Below are positions 50,376 to 58,515 of a stretch of DNA of 64,000 nt, piece after piece. Position 1 is the first letter of the stretch. Every line of letters starts with the position of its first letter. Under the pieces are notes generated by a model. The model had not been told where the DNA came from, did no database searches, and saw only the letters and a program-made list of their open reading frames with translations. A program made the translations under genes and the position numbers. The stretch covers positions 1 through 64,000 of the forward strand of contig NZ_VUMD01000006.1 in NCBI RefSeq assembly GCF_009696375.1, written 5' to 3'. This DNA is from Clostridium porci (GTDB lineage: Bacteria; Bacillota; Clostridia; Lachnospirales; Lachnospiraceae).

Positions 50376-52535
50376 TTAGTCATTATCGTCCAAAAATTCT
50401 GATGCAAAGTCTGACATCATGTCTTCATTGGAAATCGTACGATCCATCGGAACCGTCGCTTTCATTACCCTGCCGGTTGCACTGGCCTGTCTGTCTTTTG
50501 GCTTTGCACTGGATACCGATACGATGCCGCCGCGGACACTCTTAATTGTTGCACCGTTTTTAAGCTCTGCTTCGCGGTCAAAGGACATATCCGTAACTCG
50601 GTCTGCCAGCTGCTTCGCAATCTCCTTCTCTTCCTCTGGCGTCATCTTTTTGGTCGAAGGAATGAGCGATCCGGCTACATATGGCTTTGCCTCCGGACGC
50701 ATGGAAGCCGCTCCACGTTTAATTGCATTGTCCTGCTGCACTCTTCTTTTCTTTTCCAGTTTTTGCAGATCCTCTGACTTTGCGTTGCAGTAATCAAAGA
50801 CATAAAGCCCGAGGCCTTCACCGAGGTCACCCAGGAATTTGGCATTCGGATGCTCTGGAGTGATGTATTTCTCATCATAAAACGGCTGTTCACCCTTGAT
50901 GACAATAATACAGTAGCCCTTTTTCAAACGTCTGATTTCGTCAACCGTCAGAAGTTCACGCTTCGTCCACTTAAATGACCTGGAGTCAGATCCGCCCTTA
51001 CCGCTTCTGGAGTGAGAACTATCTCTGACACGAATGGTTTGACTACCCAGCTTCTTTGAAAGGTCTTCCATGGACGACAACTCGTTACCGCCAAGATACA
51101 CCATGGTATCACAGGCGCCCATCAATGTTTCCCAGTCATCTTTATAAAGGGTTTTGATCTGACCAACTGCCTGGATAAAGATCATACAGGCAAGTCCATA
51201 TTTTCTCATGGTTGTCAGTTTTACCTGGAAGTCAGGAATCACACCGATGTTCGCGAACTCATCCAGGATGAAATGCACGTCATGCTTCAGTCTCAATCCT
51301 TCGCAGTCTGTGGCCGCATGGTAATACAAGGTATCAAACATCTGAGAATACAGCATATTGACCAAGAACGCATACGGGTTATTACCCTGTGGCACGATAA
51401 TATACGTGATGATTTTCTTATCACCAATGGTTCGTAAATCCATGTCGTCAGAGGACGTCAGGTTTTCAACAGTGTTGATATTGAACGGTGCCAGTCGCAC
51501 GGCCGCAGTAATAAGAATGGACTGTGCTGTTTTTTCAGAAGCCTGCTTAAAAATGTCGTACTGTTTGATACAGATATCATTTTCATCATACCGACGTACC
51601 TCATCGAAAATCTCATCCAACTGAGATTTTGCTTTCTGGGGATCGGCTTTTGCCTGTCGTAACAGTTTGGAAACCATTGCGAAGTTCTGCATTTCCTTTT
51701 TCTGATACCGGATCAGATAGAAAATGATTGCCTCCAATAAGGCTGTCTCCGCCTTTTCCCAGAACGGGTCTCCGCCGCCCTTATTTTGCCCTTCCGTATT
51801 TTTGATCAAACAGGTGATCAGCGTCAGTACGTCTTCCTCCCCTCGCAGATAGCAAAATGGATTGTAACAATGGGAATGTGCCATGTCTGTTAGGTTAAAC
51901 ACACGAATGTCATATCCCTGATCTTCAAAGAACTTTCCCGTTGTTGCAAGCAGCTCGCCAGAAGGATCGGTCACCACGTACGAACAATATGCGTTGAGCA
52001 GGTTCGGTCGTACAATGTTGTAGGATTTACCGGAACCAGGACCACCAATGATCATCGCATTGTTATTTAAGTTCGTACGTCTGGTATTCATGGTCAGCTG
52101 ACAGTGTTTGGAATAGATGATGTTTTCATCTCCATCCGCATACGGCTTTCCATAGGGGGCGTTAAACTTTCGGTTGAACATCTGGATCGTTTTCGGCGTT
52201 TGCCACGCTGCGGTACCACTCTGTTCGCCGTCTTTGTAGTGACGGTTCATAATTCTTTTGTCAAAAGCTACCCAGACTGCTAACGCTGCCAAAATACCCA
52301 TCGTACCAAAGGTTTCCCAAAACTCTTGACCAAAATACAGTGCAAAAGGCTCCTCTCCAATACGACTTAAGACCAGAAAAAATGCCTCAAACATCAGCAT
52401 TTCTGGATTGTCTACCTGGTACCTCGCACTTCTGGCACAAAGGTACATAAGGAGCAAGATACCTGCGATGCCCATGATGATTTGCAATCGTTTCTCTTTG
52501 GCATTTCGTTTTGTGTCGATAAAACCATTTGCCAT
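50376..52535 (-). CDS. virD4: VirD4/TraG coupling ATPase
   Basis: 719 aa from ATG 52535; the frame up to 52613 would begin before the promoter at 52570. Two N-terminal membrane segments (LQIIMGIAGILLLMYLCA; FGTMGILAALAVWVAF), Walker A MIIGGPGSGKSYNIVRPNL near 165, Walker B VHFILDEFANIGVIPDF near 425, and ACMIFIQAVGQIKTLY and DTMVYLGGNE motifs of coupling proteins. It recruits the relaxase-DNA complex and feeds it to the channel. The C-terminal 150 residues are charged, probably for substrate binding. Confidence 0.93.
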   Translation of the reverse strand: MANGFIDTKRNAKEKRLQIIMGIAGILLLMYLCARSARYQVDNPEMLMFEAFFLVLSRIGEEPFALYFGQEFWETFGTMGILAALAVWVAFDKRIMNRHYKDGEQSGTAAWQTPKTIQMFNRKFNAPYGKPYADGDENIIYSKHCQLTMNTRRTNLNNNAMIIGGPGSGKSYNIVRPNLLNAYCSYVVTDPSGELLATTGKFFEDQGYDIRVFNLTDMAHSHCYNPFCYLRGEEDVLTLITCLIKNTEGQNKGGGDPFWEKAETALLEAIIFYLIRYQKKEMQNFAMVSKLLRQAKADPQKAKSQLDEIFDEVRRYDENDICIKQYDIFKQASEKTAQSILITAAVRLAPFNINTVENLTSSDDMDLRTIGDKKIITYIIVPQGNNPYAFLVNMLYSQMFDTLYYHAATDCEGLRLKHDVHFILDEFANIGVIPDFQVKLTTMRKYGLACMIFIQAVGQIKTLYKDDWETLMGACDTMVYLGGNELSSMEDLSKKLGSQTIRVRDSSHSRSGKGGSDSRSFKWTKRELLTVDEIRRLKKGYCIIVIKGEQPFYDEKYITPEHPNAKFLGDLGEGLGLYVFDYCNAKSEDLQKLEKKRRVQQDNAIKRGAASMRPEAKPYVAGSLIPSTKKMTPEEEKEIAKQLADRVTDMSFDREAELKNGATIKSVRGGIVSVSSAKPKDRQASATGRVMKATVPMDRTISNEDMMSDFASEFLDDND

Positions 52536-52569
52536 ACTTTCATGCTCTCCTTTCATTTTTTCTGAGCGA

Positions 52570-52575
52570 ATTATG
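52570..52575 (-). promoter_or_regulatory. CATAATT-type -10 of virD4
   Basis: Minus strand CCATAATTCG, 35 bases before the chosen start. Confidence 0.5.
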
Positions 52576-52597
52576 GGAAGAATGAGTGGAAAAGACG

Positions 52598-52634
52598 CAA
52601 AAAGAAAACTCATCCCAGGACGGAATGAGTTTGC
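52598..52634 (-). terminator. Terminator after signal peptidase
   Basis: Minus strand AAACTCATTCC, loop, GGGATGAGTTTTCTTTTT. Confidence 0.85.
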
Positions 52635-52637
52635 TTC

Positions 52638-53138
52638 TTACAATCCTTTCATCTGTGTGAATGGCCAATAGCGGAACAACGCCTTTCCGGCAATATTGTC
52701 CTCATACACAATTTTATGTTCCCAGTACCGGGCGTCATAGGAATCGTTTCGGTTATCTCCCATAACGAAGTAGCCTTCCTCCGGCAGTGTGATGGAAAAA
52801 TCCTCTTCTGGAATCATCGGTTCTTTTAAGTAGGCTTCTGTCAGCTGCATACCGTTGACGGATACCACACCATTTTCAATGGTTACCGTTTCTCCTGGTA
52901 ATCCGATCACTCTTTTTATGAGGTAAAAATCTCCGCCATCTGGGTCCTTAAAAATCACAATATCTCCGCGATCAAACTCACGAAGAAACCGTACGCCAAA
53001 TACTCTGTCTCCGGTCATGATGGTGTTTTCCATGGAGCCTGACGGAATATATGCGTTAATAAAAACGAAATTCATTAAAAATATCATTACCAAAATGGTG
53101 ATGATAACATCCTTACATGATTTTAGTGCTTTTACCAT
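52638..53138 (-). CDS. lepB: Type I signal peptidase
   Basis: 166 aa. One membrane helix (VIITILVMIFLMNFVFINAY), catalytic Ser35 in IPSGSMENTI, catalytic Lys75 in FYLIKRVIGLPGE, and the C-terminal box GYFVMGDNRNDSYDARYW. Normal length for Gram-positive SipS-type enzymes. An element-borne copy can help process its many secreted proteins and pilins. No clear ribosome site precedes the ATG; a terminator-like hairpin lies just upstream, so output may be low and depend on read-through from the 520-aa gene. Confidence 0.92.
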   Translation of the reverse strand: MVKALKSCKDVIITILVMIFLMNFVFINAYIPSGSMENTIMTGDRVFGVRFLREFDRGDIVIFKDPDGGDFYLIKRVIGLPGETVTIENGVVSVNGMQLTEAYLKEPMIPEEDFSITLPEEGYFVMGDNRNDSYDARYWEHKIVYEDNIAGKALFRYWPFTQMKGL

Positions 53139-53145
53139 GATATTT

Positions 53146-53179
53146 GAAAAGCCCCGACGGTACCATATCGTCAGGGCTT
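53146..53179 (-). terminator. Terminator-like hairpin between the 520-aa gene and lepB
   Basis: Minus strand AAGCCCTGACG, loop, CGTCGGGGCTTTTC; short T-run, likely leaky. Confidence 0.6.
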
Positions 53180-53202
53180 ATACTCCTTTCTCTGGTATCA
53201 AT

Positions 53203-54765
53203 TTATCTCTCTTGATCCATATCATCTGACTTATCGTATTCCTGATCGCTCAGTTCCATCTGGATACGATTGTCTTTTTCAATGTCCTGAATAAGTTCCT
53301 GAGGACTTACTTCCTGCAGCGTATAGTCAATCATCTTTGCTTCTCTTACGCTGTCTTCGATCTCATTGATGACCGCCATTTTGACGGTCTGGTCTTCCGC
53401 CGCCAAATCCTGGAATGTCGGTGTGTTAAATGCCTGTTCAATCATAGACATTCTGGCAATCTGATCTTCCATCACGCGGTAACCTAAGGTTTGCAGGCAG
53501 AACTCTTTGATAAAATCAGCGCCGTTTAAATCCGACAAATCAATGCTGCGTTCTCCGATGTAACCACTGATTGCTCTGCGGTTTGCTGACTGATCTCCAT
53601 AGAGATCGTTAAGCAGTTCTCCTTCCCCTTCACGCAATGCCTTATTGATTGCGTTTCCGAAGCGGTGTTCATCATCTTTCATGCGGCTGATAGCTCCCAT
53701 GTCTTTTAAGGATTCATCGTTCGCATAACGGAAATTGATCTGTTCTACCATTTCCCGTTTATAACGCTCCACTTTATCCTGTAAGCCAAGTTCTTTTTCA
53801 TAAGGCTTGCTGTGCTGGATATCCTGGGCAATCTTTTCTTTGATGACTTCCGGTTTTCTTTCGGAGTCGATTTCCACGGTACCATATCCCTTTAAGATGT
53901 TATACACACGACTCTCCCAGCCTTGACTCATACGGCTGATCTGCTCCTCGTGTTTACCGATACCATAGTAGATACCATTGGAGTCCGTGCGAATGTAATG
54001 ACTTGGCTCATCTTTGTCATAGATACGGCAAACTGTATGCGTATCCCCTACCATGGAAAGTGCTTTTTCCATGATGCTTTCCCGTTCTTTGCTGATGCCC
54101 ATCATATATCTTCTGGTCTCTGCGGAACAGATCAGGGTTGCCTTCTTTACTGCCTCATGTGCCAGTTCGCTGTCGGTTTTTGCGACATACATTCTTAAAT
54201 TTCCATAACCATCCGGTACTATGCAGTATCGGAAATTGATGTCTCCCATGCGTTCCAGATATGCGACCTTTTCTTCCTCAACGCTCAGACAGGCAATCGG
54301 AATATTTCTGCTTTGGCAGTCCGCTGCAAACTCTTTCGCATCTGTCTGTCGAATGGTTTCCAGCGAGTTCAAACGGTCAATGATATTCTGGGCCTTCTCT
54401 TTGTCAATGCGTTCCACTGCAAAGTAGCAGACATTCATCAGTTTTCCATCGCTTCTCTTTATCGTATCTTCGTACTGCACACGATTGATCTTCGCATTTC
54501 TGAATTCCGTAATGAGCTTGTCTTTCATAAATGCCCCGCAATACGCAATCAGGCCGCAGTTACGGATCAGGGCTTGTTCATCCACTCTGCCACTGGCGTC
54601 TTTGGAACGCTCTACAAAATCGCTGCCTCCCACTCTTTCGAGCTGGTCGTCATAGGAAATATTGGAATAGTTGATGGATTCCCGATCGATCGCATTGTTT
54701 ACAATGTCCAAAAGCACTTTCAGCGTGCCGGCCATATATGTACTGACGTGATTCATTTCAGCCAT
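53203..54765 (-). CDS. 520-aa protein of the transfer region, unknown
   Basis: GGAGGTAAAAAGAA precedes ATG 54765. Begins MAEMNHVSTYMAGTLKVLLD; soluble, mixed helix and strand, with charged text throughout and a Glu/Asp-rich C-terminus (EVSPQELIQDIEKDNRIQME). The first 270 residues seem one domain (VGGSDFVERSKDASGRVDEQ, CYFAVERIDKEKAQNIIDRL), the rest a helical one. No membrane segment, no P-loop, no relaxase HUH or Tyr motif that I can see. First gene of the lepB unit, with a class 1 box inside its promoter. A cytoplasmic accessory factor for transfer is a guess from position. Confidence 0.75.
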   Translation of the reverse strand: MAEMNHVSTYMAGTLKVLLDIVNNAIDRESINYSNISYDDQLERVGGSDFVERSKDASGRVDEQALIRNCGLIAYCGAFMKDKLITEFRNAKINRVQYEDTIKRSDGKLMNVCYFAVERIDKEKAQNIIDRLNSLETIRQTDAKEFAADCQSRNIPIACLSVEEEKVAYLERMGDINFRYCIVPDGYGNLRMYVAKTDSELAHEAVKKATLICSAETRRYMMGISKERESIMEKALSMVGDTHTVCRIYDKDEPSHYIRTDSNGIYYGIGKHEEQISRMSQGWESRVYNILKGYGTVEIDSERKPEVIKEKIAQDIQHSKPYEKELGLQDKVERYKREMVEQINFRYANDESLKDMGAISRMKDDEHRFGNAINKALREGEGELLNDLYGDQSANRRAISGYIGERSIDLSDLNGADFIKEFCLQTLGYRVMEDQIARMSMIEQAFNTPTFQDLAAEDQTVKMAVINEIEDSVREAKMIDYTLQEVSPQELIQDIEKDNRIQMELSDQEYDKSDDMDQER

Positions 54766-54797
54766 TTCTTTTTACCTCCTCTTATTTTTTCGTTCCA

Positions 54798-54814
54798 ATT
54801 ATGGATTGCGGATA
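54798..54814 (-). promoter_or_regulatory. CATAATT -10 with a class 1 box in the spacer
   Basis: Minus strand CCATAATTGG at 54798; the box TATCCGCAA (54806-54814) overlaps the region between -10 and -35, where a bound protein would block transcription. Confidence 0.5.
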
Positions 54815-54861
54815 CCAATTATTAGAAAAAAGCAGGATACACCCATTTTGCAAAATATTTT

Positions 54862-54870
54862 TATCCGCAA
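54862..54870 (+). promoter_or_regulatory. Class 1 box, isolated copy
   Basis: TATCCGCAA on the plus strand, 46 bases before the box of the 55016 promoter; no good -10 at the usual distance. Confidence 0.45.
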
Positions 54871-54915
54871 ATCTTTTCATACTCTTGAAATTTTTGAAAA
54901 AACAGCATTTTTCCA

Positions 54916-54961
54916 TATCCGCAAGGTTTTCCTTGCGAAAAAAGCAACCCATAATTATAAT
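54916..54961 (+). promoter_or_regulatory. Class 1 promoter of the 55016 gene
   Basis: TATCCGCAA, 8 bases, TTGCGA, 17 bases, TATAAT on the plus strand. Confidence 0.75.
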
Positions 54962-54974
54962 AGAAGAAAAAGCA

Positions 54975-54983
54975 TATCCGCAA
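54975..54983 (+). promoter_or_regulatory. Class 1 box downstream of the -10
   Basis: TATCCGCAA again, just after the expected transcription start of the 55016 gene: a position typical of a repressor operator, suggesting feedback. Confidence 0.5.
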
Positions 54984-55015
54984 CATTTTGACATAGACAA
55001 ATAAAGGAGAACATT

Positions 55016-55630
55016 ATGACAATGCATGAATATTTCGCAGAACGTGGTTTTGAAAACGTTTCTAAATTAAAACAGTATGATGCTTACGATAAACCGATCC
55101 CGATTGGATATACCAAGGGCTGCACCAGACATCTGGTAAAGGCCCTCAGCAAGCCAGAGGTAAAAATGCAGCCGGAGTTTGGGCACATCTATGCCCTTCC
55201 CCAGTACGAAGCGTTAGTCAGAGGCTGCGTGGAAACTTACCAGGCCATCTTAGCACATGACCTTTTATACAGTGTGTTTGAAAATGATGCACCGGCACTG
55301 TTAGAGGGAGCGGATCTGGATCATATTTCGCCTGAGTTGGCACATGAGATCTTAACCCGTTTTTATCCATCGGATTACCACTGGCTTCATGACCGGGAGG
55401 GTGCAATTCCGGCAGAATCCGGTTATGTCACTCCCGTGCAGCATTCATCTTACATGGATGGGTTACTACACGATGCAGAGTATAGAAAAGAAGCCTTTGG
55501 TATCAATTGTGCCGAATCTATGACCGATGATTCGGCGGAATATACGACCGAAGCTACCACTGAAGATGCTGAGCGTGTCGATGAGTATGCTTCACCTATT
55601 GATGCAGATGACGATGAAGCGTGGATGTAA
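55016..55630 (+). CDS. 204-aa protein, the only clear plus-strand gene; candidate regulator
   Basis: AAAGGAG precedes ATG 55016. N-terminal part MTMHEYFAERGFENVSKLKQ then PIPIGYTKGCTRHLVKAL and GHIYALPQYEALVRGCVETY; acidic C-terminus (EYTTEATTEDAERVDEYASP). Soluble, net acidic. I see no certain helix-turn-helix. It is divergent from the 520-aa gene, and its promoter region has four copies of the class 1 box, including one after the start site. A gene controlled this way is often the regulator itself or its antagonist; the acidic character would also suit a DNA-mimic antagonist. Both are inference. Confidence 0.75.
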   Translation: MTMHEYFAERGFENVSKLKQYDAYDKPIPIGYTKGCTRHLVKALSKPEVKMQPEFGHIYALPQYEALVRGCVETYQAILAHDLLYSVFENDAPALLEGADLDHISPELAHEILTRFYPSDYHWLHDREGAIPAESGYVTPVQHSSYMDGLLHDAEYRKEAFGINCAESMTDDSAEYTTEATTEDAERVDEYASPIDADDDEAWM

Positions 55631-55641
55631 ATAAGTGCAAT

Positions 55642-55677
55642 AAAAAAGTCGGGGCGACAATGCGTCCCGGCTTTTTT
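55642..55677. terminator. Bidirectional terminator
   Basis: AAAAAAGTCGGGGCG, ACAATG, CGTCCCGGCTTTTTT; serves both the 55016 gene and the cold-shock gene that converge here. Confidence 0.9.
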
Positions 55678-55689
55678 CATGTGTTGGGA

Positions 55690-55896
55690 TTACTGAAGCA
55701 CAGATACGTTTCTGGCTACAGTACGGCCGGCCTCATCCTGGCCTACCTCAAACTCTACCTGCTCGTCCTGGCGGAGCTTCTTGAAGCCCTCCTCCTGCAG
55801 GATGCTGGAAAAATGAACAAAATAGTCATTGCCATCCTCTCCGGTAATAAAACCGAATCCCTTACGGGCATCAAACCACTTTACTATTCCTTTCAT
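55690..55896 (-). CDS. cspA: Cold-shock protein
   Basis: 68 aa from ATG 55896 (AAAGGAG upstream). [20 protein letters not shown] with RNP1 KGFGFI, then DYFVHFSSI (RNP2), and [21 protein letters not shown] full-length single-domain Csp, an RNA chaperone that binds single-stranded nucleic acid. Such genes occur on phages and plasmids and may help translation or DNA entry. Its promoter is one of the best class 2 examples. Confidence 0.95.
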   Translation of the reverse strand: MKGIVKWFDARKGFGFITGEDGNDYFVHFSSILQEEGFKKLRQDEQVEFEVGQDEAGRTVARNVSVLQ

Positions 55897-55951
55897 TGTT
55901 GTGTTACTCCTTTCAAATGTAAAAATGTTACGGTCTCTTCCGTACAAAATA

Positions 55952-55980
55952 ATTATGGAATGAATTTTGAAAAAATTGGT
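55952..55980 (-). promoter_or_regulatory. Class 2 promoter of the cold-shock gene
   Basis: Minus strand: ACCAATTTTT, 13 bases, CATAATTAT. Confidence 0.65.
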
Positions 55981-55993
55981 TTTTTACGCTGCT

Positions 55994-57070
55994 TTATTCG
56001 ATAATATTCTCATTTACGATTTCCCGGTAAAGGTCCGGATATTCGGATAACAGCTTTTTTACGTCCTTCTCTTCCATAACCATCAGTTCATCGGCCCGTC
56101 CCATCATGACTGTCATGGAAAAATATTTTTTGCCTGGTGTCACATAGTAATATATCTTTCTTCTGCCTTTATCCATTGTCTTATCCAACGCCAGATACAT
56201 TTTGGCTGTCTTAGTATCATACAGAATATCATTACGGATTGCCTGATAAACAGGGATATGACTGCTCAAATAGTGTTCCTCTTTGTGTTCCTTCTTCCGC
56301 TTCTTTGGTACGAAACAGCAATACCACAGTGGATACCATACACTGTGTTCTAACATCCAGTCCATCCATTCATTTGTCACCCTGCGTTTACCATTCTTCG
56401 TTTCAAACATGACAGGTTTCTGCACACACTCTGCCGCATCTGGATTTTCAGCTGGCGTGCTTGTTTCCTTTACAGGCTCCGGTGCAGCCTCTGGTTCCTT
56501 CTCGTCCTTTTCTTTTCCCTTTTCTGTAGACTCCGATGGCTGATCCGTTTTTGAATCTTCTTTCGATTTCTCCGCTTCTTTTACTTCTGCTGTCTTTGTC
56601 TCAGACTTAGGTTCTGTCGTTACTTCTGGACCTTCGATTTCTTTGGGTTCTTCGGAGTGTTCCTCTGCCTCTGGTTGTTCTGCTGTATCATCGACGATGA
56701 CGATCTCTGCAGAATCTTCGATTTCCCGCGGCCTACTCTTAAAATACTCACATACCTTCGTCCAGAAAGAACGTTTCCCTCTGATTGGGTCTTCGTGCTC
56801 CGGATCGGAATCGTTTTTTGGCTCGATGTCTTCTTCTCCAATGATTGCGATTCCCACTTGGTCCTCCGTCACTTCCTCCGGAGGCGTGTCGTTCTCCCAG
56901 AATTGCACCATACAGGTACCGAGTTTTTCATATCCGCAGCAGCCGCAGTGGTACATCAGTGCTTTTGCATGGTAATCAAATGGCCCGCAGGTAAACACCC
57001 GCATTTCTTCGTCAGCGGTCATCGGATGGCCACAAATTTCGCAAACCATATCCTCCCGTTTTTCTGTCAA
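55994..57070 (-). CDS. Zinc-ribbon protein with long acidic linker
   Basis: 358 aa from TTG 57070 (AAGGAGGG 9 bases upstream; ATG at codon 8 is an alternative). N-terminal Cys cluster CEICGHPM ... CGCCGYE suggests a zinc ribbon. Residues about 75-215 are Glu/Lys/Pro-rich and disordered (EVTTEPKSETKTAEVKEAEK). The C-terminal 140 residues are folded and basic (RRVTNEWMDWMLEHSVWYPL, KPYYYVTPGK-like text, KMYLALDKTMDKGRRKIYYY). No family recognised. It lies 30 bases after the terminator of the wall-binding gene and has no clear promoter of its own, so it probably depends on read-through. Confidence 0.7.
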   Translation of the reverse strand: MTEKREDMVCEICGHPMTADEEMRVFTCGPFDYHAKALMYHCGCCGYEKLGTCMVQFWENDTPPEEVTEDQVGIAIIGEEDIEPKNDSDPEHEDPIRGKRSFWTKVCEYFKSRPREIEDSAEIVIVDDTAEQPEAEEHSEEPKEIEGPEVTTEPKSETKTAEVKEAEKSKEDSKTDQPSESTEKGKEKDEKEPEAAPEPVKETSTPAENPDAAECVQKPVMFETKNGKRRVTNEWMDWMLEHSVWYPLWYCCFVPKKRKKEHKEEHYLSSHIPVYQAIRNDILYDTKTAKMYLALDKTMDKGRRKIYYYVTPGKKYFSMTVMMGRADELMVMEEKDVKKLLSEYPDLYREIVNENIIE

Positions 57071-57099
57071 TGTTATTCCCTCCTTTATGCTCTACTCAC

Positions 57100-57128
57100 A
57101 AAAAAGGCAGCGGGCATTGCCCGCCGCC
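57100..57128 (-). terminator. Terminator after the 418-aa wall-binding protein
   Basis: Minus strand GGCGGCGGGC, AAT, GCCCGCTGCC, TTTTTT. Confidence 0.9.
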
Positions 57129-57143
57129 CCAGTGAATACGCGG

Positions 57144-58400
57144 TTAGTCGATTTTCACAAGCTCGTAACCTGTGCCGTCTGACTTTTTCTGCACTCTCCA
57201 TCTGACATCATTGTCATCACGAATCGTACCGGAAGTCTTGATCTTACCGTACTCATTTACGACATAAGACTTACCACCGACAACGACAACTTCCCAATCA
57301 CCGCTGGCAGATTCCACCAGTTCGCCGTCTCGGTACAGGTAGTTATTCTTGACACCGGTGAAGTCAGATCCCTTTGTACCGATTGCACCGCTGGTGTTAA
57401 AGTACATGGTCTGTCCTTCGTAATCATACAGGTCATCATACTCTACCGTTACACGACCGGTCTTCATGGCGCCGTCTTCCGGAGCACCGAAGTAATAGAG
57501 TGTACCGTCGGAACCCTTTACGATTCCGTACTGCATGGTACCAACCTCGTCAAAACAATAATATTTATTGTTGATCTTGGCGATTCCAAGAGTATCGGAA
57601 ATCTTCGTGGTTCTGTAATCTGCCGTATACGGGCGGCCAGACTTTAAGAAATACCAGCCTTCCGGGTGCTCCACGCTTGCCTCAAAGGAATCCTCGCCAT
57701 CGTGGTAGATCCAGCCGTCCATACGGTCTCCGTTTCCGAGACGGTAGTATTTGCAGATGGTCTCATCATCCACAAACTCTACCCAGCCGTCACACATCAG
57801 GCCGTTGTCATTGAACACGTAGTATTCATTGCCGATCTTCTTTTCCTGACTTTTTAAGATTTTACCCTTTGTGTCGGTGTAGTACCAACCCGGCTCGTAA
57901 TCATTGTCGCCACCGTCCAGAATGTAATGCCAGCCCGGCTTGTAAAGTTCGTTGCCTTCACCGAAGTAATAGGTATTGCCGTCATCTCCGTCGTTCCAGC
58001 CGGTGTCCATGTGATAGTCGGTAAAGTGATACTTTACGCCATCAATGGTCAGGTAACCACTTTCCTTTGCTTTACCATTGGAAGTAAAGTAATACCAGTA
58101 TGTCTCATCGTCGTACTCGTCCTGCAGCTCTTTCCAGCAGTCCTTCACGCGTTTTCCGGTGCTGTCTACATAATAAAGGCCGCTTCCGGTATCGATGAGT
58201 GCATTGGTTACCATGACGCCGTCGTCACCCAGATAGAACATATCGTTCCCGGATGATCTCCATGCGTCAGTCACATATTCCCCGTTACTATCTGTGTAGT
58301 ACCAGGTATTGCCGTTCTTTACCCAGCCGGCTGCAAATGCAGGCACCGCCATAGACAAAGACATAGCTGCTACTGTCATCATCAATATCTTTTGTTTCAT
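57144..58400 (-). CDS. Secreted protein made mostly of wall-binding repeats
   Basis: 418 aa from ATG 58400 (GAGAGGAG upstream). Signal peptide MKQKILMMTVAAMSLSMAVP then repeats of about 20-25 residues with W, YY and G: NGNTWYYTDSNGEYV, GNDMFYLGDDGVMVTN, GLYYVDSTGKRVKDCW, YYVFNDNGLMCDGWV, KYYCFDEVGTMQYGI, LYYFGAPEDGAMKTG. It is essentially a choline/glucan-binding-like array with no other domain visible. It may coat the wall or compete with host wall-binding proteins. Own CATAATTA promoter and terminator. Confidence 0.85.
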   Translation of the reverse strand: MKQKILMMTVAAMSLSMAVPAFAAGWVKNGNTWYYTDSNGEYVTDAWRSSGNDMFYLGDDGVMVTNALIDTGSGLYYVDSTGKRVKDCWKELQDEYDDETYWYYFTSNGKAKESGYLTIDGVKYHFTDYHMDTGWNDGDDGNTYYFGEGNELYKPGWHYILDGGDNDYEPGWYYTDTKGKILKSQEKKIGNEYYVFNDNGLMCDGWVEFVDDETICKYYRLGNGDRMDGWIYHDGEDSFEASVEHPEGWYFLKSGRPYTADYRTTKISDTLGIAKINNKYYCFDEVGTMQYGIVKGSDGTLYYFGAPEDGAMKTGRVTVEYDDLYDYEGQTMYFNTSGAIGTKGSDFTGVKNNYLYRDGELVESASGDWEVVVVGGKSYVVNEYGKIKTSGTIRDDNDVRWRVQKKSDGTGYELVKID

Positions 58401-58464
58401 AAAAATAATCTCCTCTCGTTTCATTTGCGGACCTTTTGATCCGCTTTATCGTGATTACATGTTA

Positions 58465-58470
58465 ATTATG
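58465..58470 (-). promoter_or_regulatory. CATAATT-type -10 of the 418-aa protein
   Basis: Minus strand CCATAATTAAC, 65 bases ahead of the start. Confidence 0.5.
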
Positions 58471-58515
58471 GGATGATATTTACTCTGTTTTTGCAAAAAC
58501 GGATCCTAAGCGGTA

